Assembly (NCBI RefSeq): GCF_013307435.2
Contig: NZ_CP102845.1
Span: forward strand, 2,241,001-2,305,000
Reading direction: 5' to 3'
Origin: Microvirga terrae
Lineage (GTDB): Bacteria > Pseudomonadota > Alphaproteobacteria > Rhizobiales > Beijerinckiaceae
DNA length: 64,000 nt
The number at the start of each line of letters is the position of its first letter. Position 1 is the first letter of the stretch. The notes under the pieces are model-generated. The model was given only the letters and a program-made list of their open reading frames with translations, had not been told where the DNA came from and made no database searches. This document shows, one piece after another, positions 36,603 to 46,285 of the stretch. The position numbers and the translations under genes were made by a program.

Positions 36603-37226
36603 ATGGTGACCCAGTTCAATTTTCCACGTCCCCCGATGAGCCTCATCGTGGACGATCTCCCGCCGTTCGGGGTGAAGCTTTTCGTTGGGGACGCCAATGC
36701 GGCGTCGGACAAGGCTTTGCTTGAGAGCAACGACATCGCCATCGTGGTGAACTGCGCCGTCAATCTCGACATCGACTACACGGCCGGGGTCGGAGCCTCC
36801 GATATCGCGTCGCCGCACGGCCCAGTCCGGAACTACAAGCTGGGTCTCATCGACGATGCGGGCAATCCCGACACGATGCTTCTGGCCGGCTACTACCTGC
36901 TTGATGGCGCCCTGCATCAGCAGCTGCCCGACCGCCACACGTACCCTCACCGTCGCCGTGGCAACGTGCTGCTGCACTGCCGCGGCGGGCGCAGCAGGTC
37001 CGTGATCCTGGCGGCCCTGTACATCCACATCCAGATGCCCAACCGGTTCCCGACCCTTGAGGCCGCCATTGATCACCTGCGCGCCACGCGTGAGCTTCAT
37101 CCTGATGAATGGATGGAGACACCAAAGCCGATGCTGATCGAAGCCGCCCGCCATGCCGCTGCGTGGATCCGGCGGATCGAGCGCGAGAAGCATCCGGCGA
37201 CACAGCGCGTTTCCTCCAGCCAGTAA
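36603..37226 (+). CDS. dual-specificity/tyrosine phosphatase-like protein
   Basis: About 207 residues from ATG 36603; 36636 is an alternative. The active-site loop VLLHCRGGRSRSV is a canonical HCx5R with Cys at about residue 126. The earlier segment SNDIAIVVNCAVNLDIDY matches the DSP core strand. Such enzymes remove phosphate from Tyr/Ser or from phosphoinositides and other small molecules. Its place between an AfuABC-like importer and two inositol-phosphatase-family genes suggests a small-molecule phosphate substrate rather than protein signalling; this is inference. Confidence 0.82.
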   Translation: MVTQFNFPRPPMSLIVDDLPPFGVKLFVGDANAASDKALLESNDIAIVVNCAVNLDIDYTAGVGASDIASPHGPVRNYKLGLIDDAGNPDTMLLAGYYLLDGALHQQLPDRHTYPHRRRGNVLLHCRGGRSRSVILAALYIHIQMPNRFPTLEAAIDHLRATRELHPDEWMETPKPMLIEAARHAAAWIRRIEREKHPATQRVSSSQ

Positions 37227-37241
37227 CCAGGACAAACCTTC

Positions 37242-38072
37242 ATGCCCGTCTCCAACATAGCCAGGGCCGCAGAGCCCGTCTCTTTGTCCGCACTAGAGAA
37301 ATCCGACCTCAGACTGGCTGTCGCATCCGCGGTGGCACGTGAGGCGGGGGGCTTGGCCCGCCGCCGGTTCAACGGACGCCCCGGCACGACTGGCATCAAC
37401 CTCAAGGGACATCAGGACTATCTCTCGGCCGTCGATGCCGAGGTCGAGAGCTTGGTGCGCAGCCGGCTGCTGGAGAGCTTTCCCGAGGATTCCTTCTTCG
37501 GCGAAGAGGGTGGGGGATCGTTCGACGACAATGTGTGGGTGGTGGATCCGGTTGATGGCACGGCGAACTTCGTGCGCGGGATCTCACAGTTCTGCATCTC
37601 CATTGCGTATGTGCGCGACGGTCGGACCCGGATCGGGATTATTTACGATCCGATGCACGATGAACTGTTCGCAGCCGAGCGCGGCCGGGGCGCGACCCTG
37701 AACGGCGAGCCAATCCGGGTCAGCGGTCTGGGCGATATGCAATCCGCCACCATCGAAGCTGGCTGGTCGACCCGGCTTCCGCTCAGCCAGTACGTTGATC
37801 TCGTCGGCCGGATCCTGGCGGATGGTGCGGGCGTCCGTCGCGGAGGGTCAGGCGCCCTGGCCCTGGCCTACGTGGCGGCGGGCCGGATCGACGGCTATTG
37901 CGAGTTGCACATGAACTCGTGGGATGCCCTGGCCGGGATGCTGTTGATCGAGGAGGCGGGCGGCTGGGTGAACGATTTCCTCGCCGGTTCTGGACTGCGC
38001 GACGGCAACATCGTGCTCGGCTGCACATCCGGTCTGAAGAGCCCTCTCACCCGACTGATGGGAATGGTCTGA
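37242..38072 (+). CDS. inositol-monophosphatase-family phosphatase, first copy
   Basis: A 276-residue Mg-dependent phosphatase. Metal-binding signatures are FFGEEGGG (E88, E89), WVVDPVDGTANF (D102, D105, T107) and the C-terminal NSWDALAGMLLIEEAGGWV with the third-site Asp. The family includes inositol, histidinol and fructose-bisphosphate phosphatases. It begins 16 bases after the DSP-like gene. It would release phosphate from an imported phosphorylated polyol or sugar. Confidence 0.92.
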   Translation: MPVSNIARAAEPVSLSALEKSDLRLAVASAVAREAGGLARRRFNGRPGTTGINLKGHQDYLSAVDAEVESLVRSRLLESFPEDSFFGEEGGGSFDDNVWVVDPVDGTANFVRGISQFCISIAYVRDGRTRIGIIYDPMHDELFAAERGRGATLNGEPIRVSGLGDMQSATIEAGWSTRLPLSQYVDLVGRILADGAGVRRGGSGALALAYVAAGRIDGYCELHMNSWDALAGMLLIEEAGGWVNDFLAGSGLRDGNIVLGCTSGLKSPLTRLMGMV

Positions 38073-38169
38073 CTGCACCCGAATGGTTGATCGTGGGACG
38101 CGACAGCTCCTGTGCCTGGGTTGGCGCGGCAGGGGCTCGCGCTCCCACGAGCTTTGAAAGCGATTGCCC

Positions 38170-39036
38170 ATGTTGTTCTCAATCCATGATGCCAGCATTG
38201 TGGATCAAATGCTTCGCAAAGCGGCGAGGTCGGAGATCATGCTCCGCTTTCGGAACCTGTCGAGCCATGAGGTTCGGCAGAAATCGTCGGCCATGGATCT
38301 TGTGACGGATGCCGATGAGGCTGCCGAGCGGATGATAGCCAGAGAGCTGGGGCGGGCGTTTCCGCATGCTGTCCTGATTGGCGAGGAGGCCACGGCGCGT
38401 GACCCGTCGCTGCTGAACAGGCTGGCGGACGCGGACCTCGCCTTCCTAATCGATCCGGTGGACGGCACCAAGAATTTTGCTTCGGGTCTCCCATTGTTCG
38501 GGGTGATGGTGGCGGCCGTTGTGCGAGGGGAGGTCGTTGCCGGTTGGATCCATGACCCGGTTGGGAACGACACGGCGATGGCCGTCCGCGGGGAGGGGGC
38601 TTGGATCGAGTACCCCGACGGCAGACGAACCGATCTCCGGGTTGCGCCTTCGGTCGCGGTCCGAGCCATGTCGGGATGCGCGTCCTGGCATCATATGCCG
38701 GAGCCCGTGCGGTCCACCGTCGCGGCTAACCTCACAGGTTTCGGGGCTGTTGCCTGCTATCGCTGCGCGGCGCACGAGTATCGGATGGCCGCCGCCGGAC
38801 ATTGCCACTTCCTTGTCCACTCGAAGCTTATGCCTTGGGACCATGCGGCAGGCTGGCTGCTCCATCGGGAAGCCGGCGGCTACTCCGCACGGTTTGACGG
38901 AGCGCCCTATCGTCCGACCTTCCATGAAGGAGGCATCATATGCGCCCCCGACGCAGAGAGCTGGCGGACGATCCATGAGAGACTGTTCGGTCTCACTGCA
39001 ATGTCGCTCGCGAGTTCTGTCGGGGCTGGGCAGTAA
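38170..39036 (+). CDS. inositol-monophosphatase-family phosphatase, second copy
   Basis: A 288-residue member from ATG 38170. Signatures are LIGEEATARD (E72, E73), FLIDPVDGTKNF (D95, D98, T100) and KLMPWDHAAGWLLHREAGG near the C-terminus. It keeps all the expected metal ligands but is only distantly similar to the copy just upstream, so it is not a recent duplicate. The pair may act on different phosphate esters. About 100 bases separate it from the first copy and about 70 from the alkaline phosphatase frame. Confidence 0.92.
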   Translation: MLFSIHDASIVDQMLRKAARSEIMLRFRNLSSHEVRQKSSAMDLVTDADEAAERMIARELGRAFPHAVLIGEEATARDPSLLNRLADADLAFLIDPVDGTKNFASGLPLFGVMVAAVVRGEVVAGWIHDPVGNDTAMAVRGEGAWIEYPDGRRTDLRVAPSVAVRAMSGCASWHHMPEPVRSTVAANLTGFGAVACYRCAAHEYRMAAAGHCHFLVHSKLMPWDHAAGWLLHREAGGYSARFDGAPYRPTFHEGGIICAPDAESWRTIHERLFGLTAMSLASSVGAGQ

Positions 39037-39107
39037 GCGCGTGTGAGCTATTTACTCCTCTGCGCCACTGCTCGCACGCGGGCAGTCAGTAGCACGGGAG
39101 GAAAATC

Positions 39108-40618
39108 ATGAGACGACTCGTCAGTGTCGCGGCCTTGCTGGCCGCTACAAGTAGCATTGCGTACGCTCAGAACACCCTGCCTCAAACCAATGACGCCTAC
39201 TTCCGCGCGGCTCAGTCCGCGCTCCAGGAGCGCCTGCGGGTGACGCCGAACATCAACCGCGCCAAGAACGTGATCCTGTTCGTCGGCGACGGCATGGGCA
39301 TCTCCACAGTCACAGCGGGCCGCATCTACGACGGCAGAAGCGCGGCGTTGACGGCGAGTCGAACTCGCTGACCATGGAAAAGCTGCCTTTTGCGGCCCTG
39401 TCGAAGACCTACACCCATGACGCGCAGGTCGCCGATTCCGCCCCGACCGCCGTGGCGATGGTGACTGGCGTCAAGACGCGCAATGACGTCATCGGCGTCA
39501 ATAGCGAGGTCGAGGTCGGCGACTGTGCTGGGTCCAAGGGCAAGGAGGTGCTGAGCCTAGCGGCCATGGCCGAGCGGGCCGGGCAGGCCACCGGCGTCGT
39601 CTCCACCGCACGCATCACCCATGCCACGCCTGCTTCCATGTACGCCCATACGCCCCATCGAGACTGGGAAGGCGACGCTAATATGACGCGGGAGGCCATC
39701 GCGGCCGGATGCAAGGACATCGCCCAGCAACTCGCCGCATGGTCTCACGGGGACGGCTTTGAGGTCATTTTCGGCGGCGGACGCGACCGCTTCCTTCCGG
39801 AAACCGTGAACGACCCCGAGGATACAGACAAGAAGGGCTCGCGCAAGGATGGGCGGAACCTCGTCCAGGAATGGCAGAACCGCTACTCCAACAGCGGCGT
39901 GTTCCTGTGGAACCAGGAGCAATTCGACAAGCTCGATACGAAGACCCCGCACGTCATGGGCCTCTTTGAGCGCTCGCACATGCGCTACGAGGCTGACCGC
40001 CTCAAGGACAACGGGGGCGAGCCGTCCCTGGCGGAGATGACGGTGAAGAGCATCGACATCCTGAGCCAGGGCCCGAACGGCTTCTTCCTCATGGTCGAGG
40101 GCGGGCGCATCGACCACGCCCATCACGACGGCAATGCGTATCGCTCACTCGAAGACATGGTAGCCTTCGACAATGCCATCAAGGCGGCGCTGCAAAAGGT
40201 AAACCTCGATGAGACGCTCGTGATCGTGACGGCAGACCACAGCCATACGCTGACTATCAGTGGATATCCGAAGCGCGGCAACCCGATCCTGGAGACCATC
40301 GTCGAGCCGGACGGCAAGCCAAAACTTGGCAAGGATGGCAAGCCGTTCACGACACTCGGCTATGCGAACGGGCCCGGCGCCGTGAAAGAGAATGAACCAC
40401 GTCCGACGCCAGCTAATACCACCGCGCCGGATTACAAGCAGCAGTCCCTGGTCCCGCTCGACAGCGAGACCCACGGCGGCGAGGACGTTGCGATCTTTGC
40501 TGGCGGCCCCTGGGCTCACCTCTTCGCGGGCGTGGTGGAACAGAACTACATCTACCACGTGATCGATCATGCCACGAAGTTGGGTGAACGCTCAGGCCTG
40601 CGTGCAGCCGCTCAGTAG
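39108..40618 (+). pseudogene. phoA: alkaline phosphatase with a frameshift
   Basis: A secreted PhoA-type alkaline phosphatase read in two frames. Codons 1-76 or so (signal peptide RRLVSVAALLAATSSIAYA, then NVILFVGDGMGISTVTAGRIYDG) continue, after an apparent single-base loss near 39334-39336, into a frame reading GVDGESNSLTMEKLPF. It then runs through the catalytic serine region VADSAPTAVAMVTG, VEGGRIDHAHHDG, VTADHSHT and ETHGGEDVAIF to 40618. Restoring one C would rejoin the chain, so this may be a real mutation or a sequence error. It would release phosphate in the periplasm. It closes the phosphatase group, and a GC-rich hairpin follows. Confidence 0.85.
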
Positions 40619-40627
40619 GAACTCTAG

Positions 40628-40653
40628 CGGGTGGGCTGGACCCGGCCCACCCG
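40628..40653 (+). terminator. terminator-like hairpin after phoA
   Basis: CGGGTGGGC pairs perfectly with GCCCACCCG across an 8-base loop, 10 bases after the stop. The 3' side is not T-rich, but position and stem strength fit transcription termination. Confidence 0.6.
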
Positions 40654-40809
40654 TCCCGCAAATTTATATGCCCTTGGGCCATCCGATATGCCTTAGAACG
40701 AATGCAGGAACAACCGTTAATGGCACATCCAAGACGTACGGCTCTGGTCAGCTTAGAGGTGTGAATCGGACATTAACAAGGCCAGAGAACTCCCTTGCCT
40801 TCTCCAACA

Positions 40810-41553
40810 TCAGGATCCTGCAATGTCATCGATCCATCCGCCAAACAGGTCAGCAACCTCCAGGCTGCTTGCAAGATTGTAATTCTCGTCGACGAGTTCC
40901 TTGTCCTGGTGCTGTAACAAGCCGCTCGCCAGGTGCGGCTCGGCTCCTGCTCGATACCGAGCGGTGAAGGCCCCGCATCCGCGGAAGTCATGTGGGCTGA
41001 GAGCCGCGCCAAGAGTTGACCGAGTGGTCTCGGTGGTCCTCCGTTCGACACCTCCATAGCTGAGTCCCTCACCATACTGCCCAATCCAGAGTGGACCCAT
41101 CAGCAATTGGTTCGACTCATCCCCGATCATAAACTCACCGGTTTGCCGAAGAAGCCGTGGTCTCGCCCAGGTGAGGTACAGGCCAATAGCTGCGTTGAGG
41201 CCCTGTCGGATGAGGTGGAGATCCGGCCGTCTATTCTTGACCTTCAGGCCCGGCAGCTTGATTGCCCAGCGATCCTGCTCGCGCACAAAGCTGTGACCCA
41301 ACCTGAGCTCCGAGAAGTTCTTCAGCCGAATCGGGCAATAAGCGAGCATGGCTATCATCAGACCATCGCGGATCTGACCGGCTCGCCAGATCGGGCGGCG
41401 CCTGTGAGCTGCCTGAGCCTCCTTGAAGGGCAAAGTTGCAAGCCGCTCCACAAGATCCCGCTCCTCGTGTGCCGAGAGGAAGTCAGGCTGATATCTGAAT
41501 CCCTCAGGCAGGGCAGGGGAAGCCTGGAAAAGGTCATTTTGGATTGGGTTCAT
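40810..41553 (-). CDS. chimera: AlkB N-terminus joined to tyrosine-recombinase catalytic domain
   Basis: A 247-residue ORF. Residues about 12-45 (LPEGFRYQPDFLS, then ERLATLPFKE) are the start of an AlkB-type 2-oxoglutarate dioxygenase; the catalytic part is missing. From about residue 48 the chain reads as the C-terminal domain of a phage-type integrase: conserved Arg in CPIRLKNFSEL, H and R in SPHDFRGCGA, His in LLQHQD and a Tyr in ENYNLAS. A strong GGAGGTGA lies before the start, so the alkB translation signal now drives the recombinase piece. It probably arose by recombination that destroyed both genes. Whether the product is active is unknown. Confidence 0.75.
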   Translation of the reverse strand: MNPIQNDLFQASPALPEGFRYQPDFLSAHEERDLVERLATLPFKEAQAAHRRRPIWRAGQIRDGLMIAMLAYCPIRLKNFSELRLGHSFVREQDRWAIKLPGLKVKNRRPDLHLIRQGLNAAIGLYLTWARPRLLRQTGEFMIGDESNQLLMGPLWIGQYGEGLSYGGVERRTTETTRSTLGAALSPHDFRGCGAFTARYRAGAEPHLASGLLQHQDKELVDENYNLASSLEVADLFGGWIDDIAGS

Positions 41554-41811
41554 CGGTCACCTCCCCGTTATGCAACATCGAGTTCGCCGACTGATGAAAA
41601 GCTCGAGCTTTCGATCCGCTACTCAACGCAGTTGCAGCCGCATTCGTTGAGCAGCAGGAGCACGCTGGTGACAGACAGCCCTTCGGGAACAAATCCCGGC
41701 TGGCGCTAGTTGGCGGCCAACGGCCGACCAAACGGTGAATGGGGAGAGGGAACTAATGATCCGAGCCTCGGCTCAACGTGCATCAGAACGCTCGCAGCTG
41801 GACTCCGCCTG

Positions 41812-42642
41812 ATGACCACAGGCTCCGAGCGGCTGACCGGCAAGGTCGCGATCGTGACCGGCGGCGGACGTGGCCTCGGCCGCTCCATGGTCCTCGGCTT
41901 CGTGCGTGCCGGCGCAAGCGTTGTCGCGACCGCCGCGCGTGAGACAGCGGAGGTCGAGCAGGTGGCACGCGAGGCCCGGGAGCTGGGCCATGCGGACCGC
42001 GTCCTTCCCCTGACGGCTGATGTCACGCGGGAGGAGGACTGTGTCCGAGCGGTCGAGGCTGCTCATTCGCGGTTTGGTCGTCTGGATGTTCTCGTGAACA
42101 ACGCCGGGCGGGGCATGAAGTATGTCAGCGAGGCGTTCCTCACCGAGCCGGCCCGGTTCTGGGAGGTTGCGCCTGAAACCTGGCAGATGGTGATCGATAC
42201 GAATGTGAACGGACCGTTCCTGATGGCCCGGGCCACCGTGCCGAGCATGCTCCAGGCGGGCTGGGGCCGGATCATCAACATCTCGATGAACCACGACACC
42301 ATGCGCCGCCGCGGCTTCTCGCCCTACGGCCCGTCGAAAGCCGCGCTCGAATCCGAGACCGTCATCTGGGCTCAGGATCTTGCCGGAACGGGCGTGACCG
42401 TGAATGCCCTGTTGCCAGGGGGCGCCACGCTGACCGGCATGATCCCGCCAGGCGTCTCCAGCGCTGTGCGTGCGCAGCTGCTGGATCCCGACATTGTCAT
42501 TCCGCCACTGCTGTGGCTCGCCTCGACCGAGGCTGACGGAGTGACCGGCCGACGCCTAGTCGCCAACCGATGGCGTTCCGATCTCGACGAGACCGCGGCC
42601 GCCGAGGGCGCCATGGAGGAGGCCGGATGGGGGCTACGATAG
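41812..42642 (+). CDS. short-chain dehydrogenase/reductase
   Basis: About 276 residues from ATG 41812; the frame is open upstream to 41710. The cofactor loop is VTGGGRGLGRS, then NNAGRGMKY, with the Ser in INISMN and Tyr-Lys in SPYGPSKAA. The first motif and the basic residues after it suggest NADP(H). It heads a rightward run of reductases: Old Yellow Enzyme, MDR and an NADP-binding protein. The substrate is not known; the run suggests reduction or detoxification of carbonyls and enones. Confidence 0.9.
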   Translation: MTTGSERLTGKVAIVTGGGRGLGRSMVLGFVRAGASVVATAARETAEVEQVAREARELGHADRVLPLTADVTREEDCVRAVEAAHSRFGRLDVLVNNAGRGMKYVSEAFLTEPARFWEVAPETWQMVIDTNVNGPFLMARATVPSMLQAGWGRIINISMNHDTMRRRGFSPYGPSKAALESETVIWAQDLAGTGVTVNALLPGGATLTGMIPPGVSSAVRAQLLDPDIVIPPLLWLASTEADGVTGRRLVANRWRSDLDETAAAEGAMEEAGWGLR

Positions 42643-42755
42643 GCAGGCTCTCATCTGGCAGAGTGCGCTGCGGTGCCGACCCGAAAGACGCCGCCTAAAC
42701 GGGAGCACCCGGTGTCGGATGCGTTCCCGTTGTCCCAACAAACTGGACAATCACC

Positions 42756-43853
42756 ATGGATGTGCAAACCCTCTTCCAGCCGTTCAGCCTCAAATCCCTC
42801 ACGCTGAAGAACCGCATCGTCATGGCGCCCATGACGCGGTCGTTCTCCCCGAATGGCATCCCGACATCGGACGTTGCGACCTATTACGGCCGACGGGCCG
42901 GGGAGGTCGGGCTGATCGTGTCCGAGGGCACGGTGATCGACAGACCAGCCTCGTCAAACGACGCCGATGTGCCTCATTTCTACGGTGAACAGGCGCTGGA
43001 GGCCTGGAGGCAGGTTATCGGCGAGGTGCATGCGGCCGGCGGCGCCATGGCGCCGCAGATCTGGCACATGGGCGTCATGCACCCTCACGCCTCGGGCTGG
43101 CAGCCTCCGGGGCCATTCGAGGGCCCGTCCGGGCTCGTGATGCCCGGTGAGCGAATCGGTGTGGAAATGAGCGAGGCCGATATCACCGAGACCATTGCCG
43201 CCTTCGGCCGCGCCGCACGGGATGCCAAGCGGTTGGGCTTCGATGCCGTCGAGATCCACGGCGCCCACGGGTACCTGATCGATCAGTTCCTGTGGGCCGG
43301 CCTGAACAAGCGCACCGATGCATGGGGCGGGGCAACCCTGCCCGAGCGCAGCCGCTTTGCCGTCGCGGTGGTGAAGGCGGTTCGTGAGGCTGTTGGCGAG
43401 GATTTCGTCGTGATCCTGCGCCTGTCGCAGTGGAAGCAGCAGGACTTCGCTGTCAAGCTCGCCAAGACACCGGACGAGATGGAGGCCTGGCTCACCCCAC
43501 TCGCAGAGGCCGGGGTGGACATCTTTCATTGCTCGCAGCGGCGCTTCTGGCAGCCGGAGTTCGAGGGCTCGGACCTCAACTTTGCCGGCTGGGCCAAGAA
43601 GCTGACCGGAAAGGCGACGATCACGGTCGGATCAGTGGGCCTGTCAGGCGAGTTCATCGCGGCCTTCCAGGGCGAGAGTTCCCATCCCAGCTCCTTGGAT
43701 GAACTGCTGCGCCGGTTCGGGCGAGGCGACTTCGATCTGGTAGCGGTCGGCCGCGCGATCCTATCCGATCCGCAATGGCCGACGAAGATCCGCGAGAACC
43801 GCAGCGAGCAGTTGCGCGACTTCACCCGCGAGGCTCTTGCGACTCTTTACTGA
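42756..43853 (+). CDS. Old Yellow Enzyme-family FMN ene-reductase
   Basis: A 365-residue flavoprotein barrel. Recognisable parts are LKNRIVMAPMTRS near the N-terminus, LIVSEGTVID, the substrate-site VEIHGAHGYLIDQFLW (about 165-180), TDAWGGATLPERSRF and the late phosphate-binding FDLVAVGRAILSDP. It reduces activated C=C bonds with NAD(P)H. It starts about 110 bases after the SDR gene and is followed by an MDR gene after about 100 bases. Confidence 0.93.
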   Translation: MDVQTLFQPFSLKSLTLKNRIVMAPMTRSFSPNGIPTSDVATYYGRRAGEVGLIVSEGTVIDRPASSNDADVPHFYGEQALEAWRQVIGEVHAAGGAMAPQIWHMGVMHPHASGWQPPGPFEGPSGLVMPGERIGVEMSEADITETIAAFGRAARDAKRLGFDAVEIHGAHGYLIDQFLWAGLNKRTDAWGGATLPERSRFAVAVVKAVREAVGEDFVVILRLSQWKQQDFAVKLAKTPDEMEAWLTPLAEAGVDIFHCSQRRFWQPEFEGSDLNFAGWAKKLTGKATITVGSVGLSGEFIAAFQGESSHPSSLDELLRRFGRGDFDLVAVGRAILSDPQWPTKIRENRSEQLRDFTREALATLY

Positions 43854-43955
43854 GCGTTGGCGGTTGAACATATCCACGACCGCGCGTCTGCGGGCATGAG
43901 GCAGCGGCTCTGCTCGCCCAAAGGGCTCAAACGGCAGAGCGAAATGGAGACAGGC

Positions 43956-44963
43956 ATGAAGGGGATCACACTGCACGCACCGGGCGGATTGGATCGGCTA
44001 GAGCTGACCGAGATGCCCGATCCCGGTTCTCCCGGGCCCGGCGAGATCCGGGTCAGGCTTCACGCGAGCTCGCTCAACTACCACGATTATGGCGTCGTGA
44101 GCGGACGGATGCCGACGCGAGACGGACGAATTCCGATGTCGGACGGCGCCGGCGTAATCGAAGCCGTGGGCGAGGCGGTAACGGAGTTTGCCGTCGGCGA
44201 CCATGTCGTGTCCTGCTTCTTTCCGGGCTGGCTTGAGGGACCGCCGGCGGTGAGTGATTTCTCGACGACGCCAGGCGACGGGGTCGATGGCTATGCCCGG
44301 GAGGCTGTGGTGCGCCCGGCGACCTGGTTCACCCGGGCACCTGAGGGCTTCAGCCATGCCGAAGCGGCCACGCTCACCACGGCGGGGTTGACCGCCTGGA
44401 GGGCCTTGGTCGTCAACGGTGGCCTCAAGGCTGGAGATGTCGTGCTGGTGCTGGGCACCGGTGGGGTCTCGATCTTCGCGCTTCAGCTCGCGAGGCTGAT
44501 GGGTGCGACCGTCATCGCCACCTCCTCGTCGGACGAGAAGCTGGAGCGGGTCCGGGCTCTTGGGTCCGATCACACGATCAACTACCGCCAGCATGAGGAT
44601 TGGGGCGTCCGCGCGCGGGATTGGACCGGCGGACGTGGTGTGGATCACGTCATCGAAGTCGGCGGGCCGGGCACGCTGGGGCAATCAATTGCCGCTGTGC
44701 GGGTTGGCGGACACATTTCGCTGATCGGCGTCCTGACCGGTCGCTCTGGCGAGGTCCCGACCGGAGCCCTGATGGCCAAGCAGGCCCGGCTTCACGGGTT
44801 GATTGTCGGCAACCGAAGCCAGCAGATGGACTTCGTGCGCGCGATCGAGGCGACCGGGATCCGGCCTGTCATTGATCGCAGCTTTGCCCTTGCCGCCATG
44901 GCCGAAGCATTCCGGTGTGAGGAATCGGGAGCCCACTTTGGCAAGATCTGCCTGGAGTTCTGA
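43956..44963 (+). CDS. zinc-independent MDR quinone oxidoreductase-like protein
   Basis: About 335 residues from ATG 43956, with GGAGACAGG upstream; the frame is open to 43857. The N-terminal GroES-like part holds LHASSLNYHDYGVVSG. The Rossmann loop is VLVLGTGGVSIFALQLARL. The catalytic zinc cysteine and the four-cysteine structural site of zinc ADHs are absent, so it belongs to the QOR-like MDR group that uses NADPH. It likely works with the neighbouring ene-reductase on quinones or enones. Confidence 0.9.
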   Translation: MKGITLHAPGGLDRLELTEMPDPGSPGPGEIRVRLHASSLNYHDYGVVSGRMPTRDGRIPMSDGAGVIEAVGEAVTEFAVGDHVVSCFFPGWLEGPPAVSDFSTTPGDGVDGYAREAVVRPATWFTRAPEGFSHAEAATLTTAGLTAWRALVVNGGLKAGDVVLVLGTGGVSIFALQLARLMGATVIATSSSDEKLERVRALGSDHTINYRQHEDWGVRARDWTGGRGVDHVIEVGGPGTLGQSIAAVRVGGHISLIGVLTGRSGEVPTGALMAKQARLHGLIVGNRSQQMDFVRAIEATGIRPVIDRSFALAAMAEAFRCEESGAHFGKICLEF

Positions 44964-45224
44964 GGATTTCGGATGTCGAAGCACTTCCGGAAAGCAAGCT
45001 GAATGCGGGAACCAAAGCCGTGGCGCCGTTCACGTCTCATAAGCGCACCTTCCGAAGGGTGGTGGTTTCCTGGACGTGGGTCAGAGCGTTGGTTTTATCG
45101 TCCAGAACGATGTTCAGTGTAGGATCTCGCTCTAAGTTGGGTCTGTGACTTCTGCCAGACGCTTCGAGTTTGCCTTCACGCGAACCCGCACAGGTCGGAG
45201 AACCGCAGTCCAAGGGAGGCAGAC

Positions 45225-45887
45225 ATGAAGATCGGCATTATCGGCGCAGGCAACATTGGCGGCAACCTGACCCGCCGCTTCACCGCGCTCGGGCACGAGG
45301 TCTCGGTGGCCAACTCCCGCGGGCCTGAAACGCTCGCCTCCTTGTCGCAGGAGACCGGCGCCAAGGCCGTTTCGGTCGCTGAAGCGGTCCGCGACAAGGA
45401 TCTCATCATTGTCACGATCCCGCAAAAGAGCATCCCCAACCTCCCAGCAGGATTGTTCGACGGCGTCGGCCCTGATGTCGTCGTCATTGACACCGGCAAC
45501 TACTATCCGCAGCAGCGTGATGATCGCATCGAGGAGATCGAGAATGGCACGCCGGAGAGCCGCTGGGTCGAGGGGCAATTAGGCCGGCCGGTGATCAAGG
45601 CGTTCAATAACATCTATGCCCGGCACCTGCTCGAGCGTGGTCAGCCGCGGGGAACTCCTGGCCGCATTGCCCTGCCGGTTGCAGGGGATGATCCGAAGGC
45701 CAAGGACATCGTGCTTCAGCTCGTCGACGAACTCGGGTTTGATGGCATTGACGCCGGAGGCCTGGACGAGTCCTGGCGGCAGCAGCCGGGAACGCCTGCG
45801 TACGGGACAGACCATGATGCTGAGGGGGTCCGTCGCGCCCTGTCCGAAGCCAGCCGGGAGCGCAAGCCGGAATGGCTCGCCAAGTAA
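45225..45887 (+). CDS. NAD(P)-binding reductase (F420-reductase-like fold)
   Basis: A 220-residue Rossmann protein that opens with MKIGIIGAGNIGGNLTRRF, like NADP:F420 oxidoreductases and the wider family used without F420 in proteobacteria. DTGNYYPQQRDD and VIKAFNNIYARHL are conserved family stretches. A GGGAGG site precedes the start. It is the last gene of the reductase run. The redox partner is unknown; F420 is unlikely in this lineage. Confidence 0.85.
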   Translation: MKIGIIGAGNIGGNLTRRFTALGHEVSVANSRGPETLASLSQETGAKAVSVAEAVRDKDLIIVTIPQKSIPNLPAGLFDGVGPDVVVIDTGNYYPQQRDDRIEEIENGTPESRWVEGQLGRPVIKAFNNIYARHLLERGQPRGTPGRIALPVAGDDPKAKDIVLQLVDELGFDGIDAGGLDESWRQQPGTPAYGTDHDAEGVRRALSEASRERKPEWLAK

Positions 45888-46285
45888 GACTGCAAAGTCC
45901 GCTGTCTGTTTTCATGAGAGGGCGCCGCTATGTCGTTCGATCCCGGCACCTTGTGCTTTCGCGAGCCGATTGGCGCTGCCCAGAAGATCGATAAGGTCGA
46001 GCAATCGTGCCACGTAGGGATCACGGGCAGTAAAGCCCGATATCTCGTGCTCGGCCTGCTACGCACGTTCTAGGGCATCGATCAAGCGAAGCAGATGGCG
46101 CCAATGCAGCCCATGAGCGCCGCATTCCGAACCTGTAGCCCCGGCAGGATATGCCTGAGTGGACAGCGCACTTCCAGTGACTATCAAGCGCGAGGCTCCA
46201 CGCGCAGAAGTGGAAGTTATTCCTCTAGTTAGAGCGTTGGATTACCCTAGATGTTTGCGGATCCGACATTTCACCGGACCGTGCG
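45888..46285. other. intergenic stretch before uvrA2
   Basis: About 400 bases, with short open frames on both strands but no recognisable gene. No clear promoter is visible. Confidence 0.4.
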
